Positions 62,300-64,000 of a stretch of DNA of 64,000 nt are shown here, piece by piece. The stretch's first letter is position 1. The number at the start of each line of letters is the position of its first letter. Source of the DNA: Shewanella pneumatophori (GTDB taxonomy: Bacteria > Pseudomonadota > Gammaproteobacteria > Enterobacterales > Shewanellaceae); contig NZ_JAKILB010000018.1 of the NCBI RefSeq assembly GCF_023283895.1, positions 1 to 64,000 on the forward strand, written 5' to 3'. A program made the position numbers and the translations under genes. Below the pieces are notes generated by a model that did no database searches, had not been told where the DNA came from, and saw nothing but the letters and a program-made list of their open reading frames with translations.

Positions 62300-63841
62300 A
62301 TGCAACTGAATTCCACTGAAATCAGCGATCTGATTAAACAGCGGATCGAGCAGTTCGAAGTCGTTAGTGAATCTCGCAACGAAGGTACTATCGTTGCAGT
62401 AAGTGACGGCATCATCCGCATCCACGGCCTAGCCGACGTGATGCAGGGTGAAATGATCGAGCTGCCTGGCAACCGTTTTGCAATCGCGTTGAACTTAGAA
62501 CGTGATTCTGTCGGTGCCGTAGTAATGGGCCCTTATGCCTCTTTGGCTGAAGGCGACAAAGTTAAAACAACAGGCCGTATTTTGGAAGTACCTGTTGGCC
62601 GTGGTCTATTAGGCCGTGTAGTCAACACGCTAGGTGAACCAATTGACGGTAAAGGACCTATCGATAGCGATGGTTTCTCTCCTGTTGAAGTAATTGCACC
62701 AGGTGTAATTGAGCGTAAATCAGTAGATCAGCCAGTACAAACTGGTTATAAAGCTGTTGACTCTATGATCCCAATCGGTCGTGGACAACGTGAATTGATC
62801 ATTGGTGACCGCCAGATCGGTAAAACCGCTCTAGCGATCGACGCGATTATCAACCAAAAAGATTCTGGCATTAAGTGTGTATACGTAGCTGTAGGCCAAA
62901 AGGCTTCTACAATTGCTAACGTAGTACGCAAGCTAGAAGAGCACGGCGCTTTGGCGAACACCATTGTTGTTGTTGCTACAGCTTCTGAAGCTGCTGCACT
63001 GCAATACTTGGCTCCATACTCTGGTTGTACAATGGGTGAATACTTCCGTGACCGCGGTGAAGACTCACTAATCGTATATGATGATTTGTCTAAGCAAGCT
63101 GTTGCTTACCGTCAAATCTCATTGCTTCTTAAGCGTCCACCAGGACGTGAAGCATACCCAGGTGATGTATTCTATCTTCACTCTCGTCTGTTGGAACGTG
63201 CTTCACGTGTTAACGCCGAGTATGTTGAGAAGTTCACTAAAGGTGAAGTTAAAGGCCAAACTGGTTCTTTGACTGCTCTACCAATTATTGAAACTCAAGC
63301 TGGTGACGTTTCTGCATTCGTACCGACTAACGTAATTTCGATTACCGATGGTCAGATCTTCCTTGAAACAGATCTATTTAACTCTGGCCTACGTCCAGCA
63401 GTTAACCCAGGTATCTCTGTTTCTCGTGTTGGTGGTGCAGCGCAGACTAAGATCATCAAGAAACTGTCTGGTGGTATCCGTACCGCTCTTGCACAGTATC
63501 GAGAGCTTGCAGCGTTCTCACAGTTTGCATCTGACTTAGATGATGCAACTCGTGCTCAGCTTGAGCATGGTGAGCGTGTTACCGAACTAATGAAGCAAAA
63601 GCAATATGCTCCTATGAGTATCGCTGATCAGTCTGTGTCTATTTTCGCAGCTGAAAAAGGCTACTTGAAGAGCGTTGAGCTTAGCAAAGTTGGTAACTTC
63701 GAAGCGTCTCTGCTCTCTTTCATGAACAGTGAACATGCTGACCTAATGAAGACCATCAACGAGACTGGCGATTATAACGCTGACATCGAAGGTGAGTTGA
63801 AGGCTAGCTTGGACAAGTTCGTAGAAACCCAAACCTGGTAA
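62300..63841 (+). CDS. atpA: ATP synthase F1 subunit alpha
   Basis: Subunit alpha forms the F1 hexamer with beta and binds non-catalytic nucleotide. The ATG at 62300 (MQLNSTEISDLIKQRIEQF) gives 513 residues, the same as E. coli; a TTG at 62294 would add two. The P-loop is GDRQIGKTALAID, with the ATPase signature PAVNPGISVSRVGG later. Confidence 0.98.
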   Translation: MQLNSTEISDLIKQRIEQFEVVSESRNEGTIVAVSDGIIRIHGLADVMQGEMIELPGNRFAIALNLERDSVGAVVMGPYASLAEGDKVKTTGRILEVPVGRGLLGRVVNTLGEPIDGKGPIDSDGFSPVEVIAPGVIERKSVDQPVQTGYKAVDSMIPIGRGQRELIIGDRQIGKTALAIDAIINQKDSGIKCVYVAVGQKASTIANVVRKLEEHGALANTIVVVATASEAAALQYLAPYSGCTMGEYFRDRGEDSLIVYDDLSKQAVAYRQISLLLKRPPGREAYPGDVFYLHSRLLERASRVNAEYVEKFTKGEVKGQTGSLTALPIIETQAGDVSAFVPTNVISITDGQIFLETDLFNSGLRPAVNPGISVSRVGGAAQTKIIKKLSGGIRTALAQYRELAAFSQFASDLDDATRAQLEHGERVTELMKQKQYAPMSIADQSVSIFAAEKGYLKSVELSKVGNFEASLLSFMNSEHADLMKTINETGDYNADIEGELKASLDKFVETQTW

Positions 63842-63847
63842 ATTTTA

Positions 63848-63866
63848 GAGGTGCCTCTGGCACCTC
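63848..63866 (+). repeat. Hairpin between atpA and atpG
   Basis: Eight-base arms GAGGTGCC and GGCACCTC with loop TCT, in the 48-base gap before atpG. There is no T-run, so it is probably an mRNA-processing or stabilising hairpin that adjusts subunit ratios. Confidence 0.5.
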
Positions 63867-63889
63867 AGGTCCAGAATTGGAGAGTAAAG

Positions 63890-64000
63890 ATGGCCAACGC
63901 TAAAGAGATTAAAACCAAGATCGCGAGTGTTCAAAACACTCAGAAGATCACGTCTGCAATGGAAATGGTTGCCGCGAGTAAAATGCGTAAAGCGCAGGAT
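63890..64000 (+). CDS. atpG: ATP synthase F1 subunit gamma (partial, cut by window end)
   Basis: The first 37 codons are inside the window: MANAKEIKTKIASVQNTQKI and then TSAMEMVAASKMRKAQD, the highly conserved N-terminus of the rotor subunit gamma. AGAG precedes the ATG at 63890. The rest lies beyond the window. Confidence 0.95.
   Translation, partial: MANAKEIKTKIASVQNTQKITSAMEMVAASKMRKAQD

Noticed and set aside
62030..62425. Minus-strand open frame of 131 codons opposite atpH/atpA
   Set aside because: It is a shadow of two very well-conserved genes and has no recognisable protein features.
1..64000. CRISPR arrays, tRNA genes, prophage or insertion sequences
   Set aside because: No regularly spaced repeats, tRNA-like cloverleaf motifs, integrases or transposases were seen on either strand. 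A program such as tRNAscan-SE would settle the tRNA question.

Overview
The window is a chromosomal replication-origin region of a gammaproteobacterium, most likely Shewanella or a close relative in the Alteromonadales. This rests on gene order and protein similarity recalled from memory; no search was run. The order pepQ-yigZ-trkH-hemG divergent from fadBA, dnaA-dnaN-recF-gyrB divergent from rpmH-rnpA-yidD-yidC-mnmE, and mioC-oriC-mnmG-rsmG-parAB-atpIBEFHAG is the classic gammaproteobacterial arrangement. Base composition is moderately AT-rich, no phage or insertion sequence is seen, and almost all genes are housekeeping.

Layout. 1-240: promoter region (P1, and the -35 of P2) of a ribosomal RNA operon that runs left out of the window. 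343-9618: yrdA, a DUF1488 gene, aroE, a truncated haemoglobin, hemF, tsaC, yrdD, a secreted M9-type collagenase, and the leftward group LysM protein-dprA-smg. 9767-15541: def-fmt-rsmB-trkA-trkH, rightward. 15607-20933: two hemG and two trkH copies around an ArsR-type regulator, then yigZ and pepQ. 21298-24633: fadBA. 24715-29546: a five-gene leftward cluster of one membrane protein, three lipoproteins and a lytic transglycosylase; it is the least familiar part of the window. 29783-35478: ybaK, a TusA-like protein, a MOSC protein, a very large TolB-amidohydrolase fusion, and tag. 35596-38582: glyQS. 38655-45902: an HDOD gene and gyrB-recF-dnaN-dnaA, leftward. 46347-50192: rpmH-rnpA-yidD-yidC-mnmE. 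50193-54096: a gene-poor stretch with an orphan type IV pilin-like gene, a LysE exporter and a nucleoside hydrolase. 54097-64000: mioC, oriC, mnmG, rsmG, parA, parB and the ATP synthase operon, with atpG cut by the window end.

How it works together. The replication and segregation parts are all present: oriC (DnaA boxes, about 20 GATC sites, AT-rich AGATCT repeats), dnaA/dnaN/gyrB, parA/parB, and parS sites. Three perfect parS palindromes (30264, 33495, 34861) and two degenerate ones (42237, 50733) lie 4-25 kb from oriC. One perfect site forms the core of a 34-bp terminator-like palindrome and another sits inside a coding sequence. GATC-rich, DnaA-box-bearing non-coding DNA occurs in three places: oriC, the dnaA-rpmH gap, and a gene-free stretch after mnmE.

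Points most worth following: the lipoprotein/transglycosylase cluster, the parS-terminator palindrome, the third GATC cluster, the probable ATT or ATC start of dprA, the HDOD reading frame that begins inside the gyrB terminator, and the ArsR regulator with a persulfide-sensor-like cysteine pair between duplicated hemG genes.
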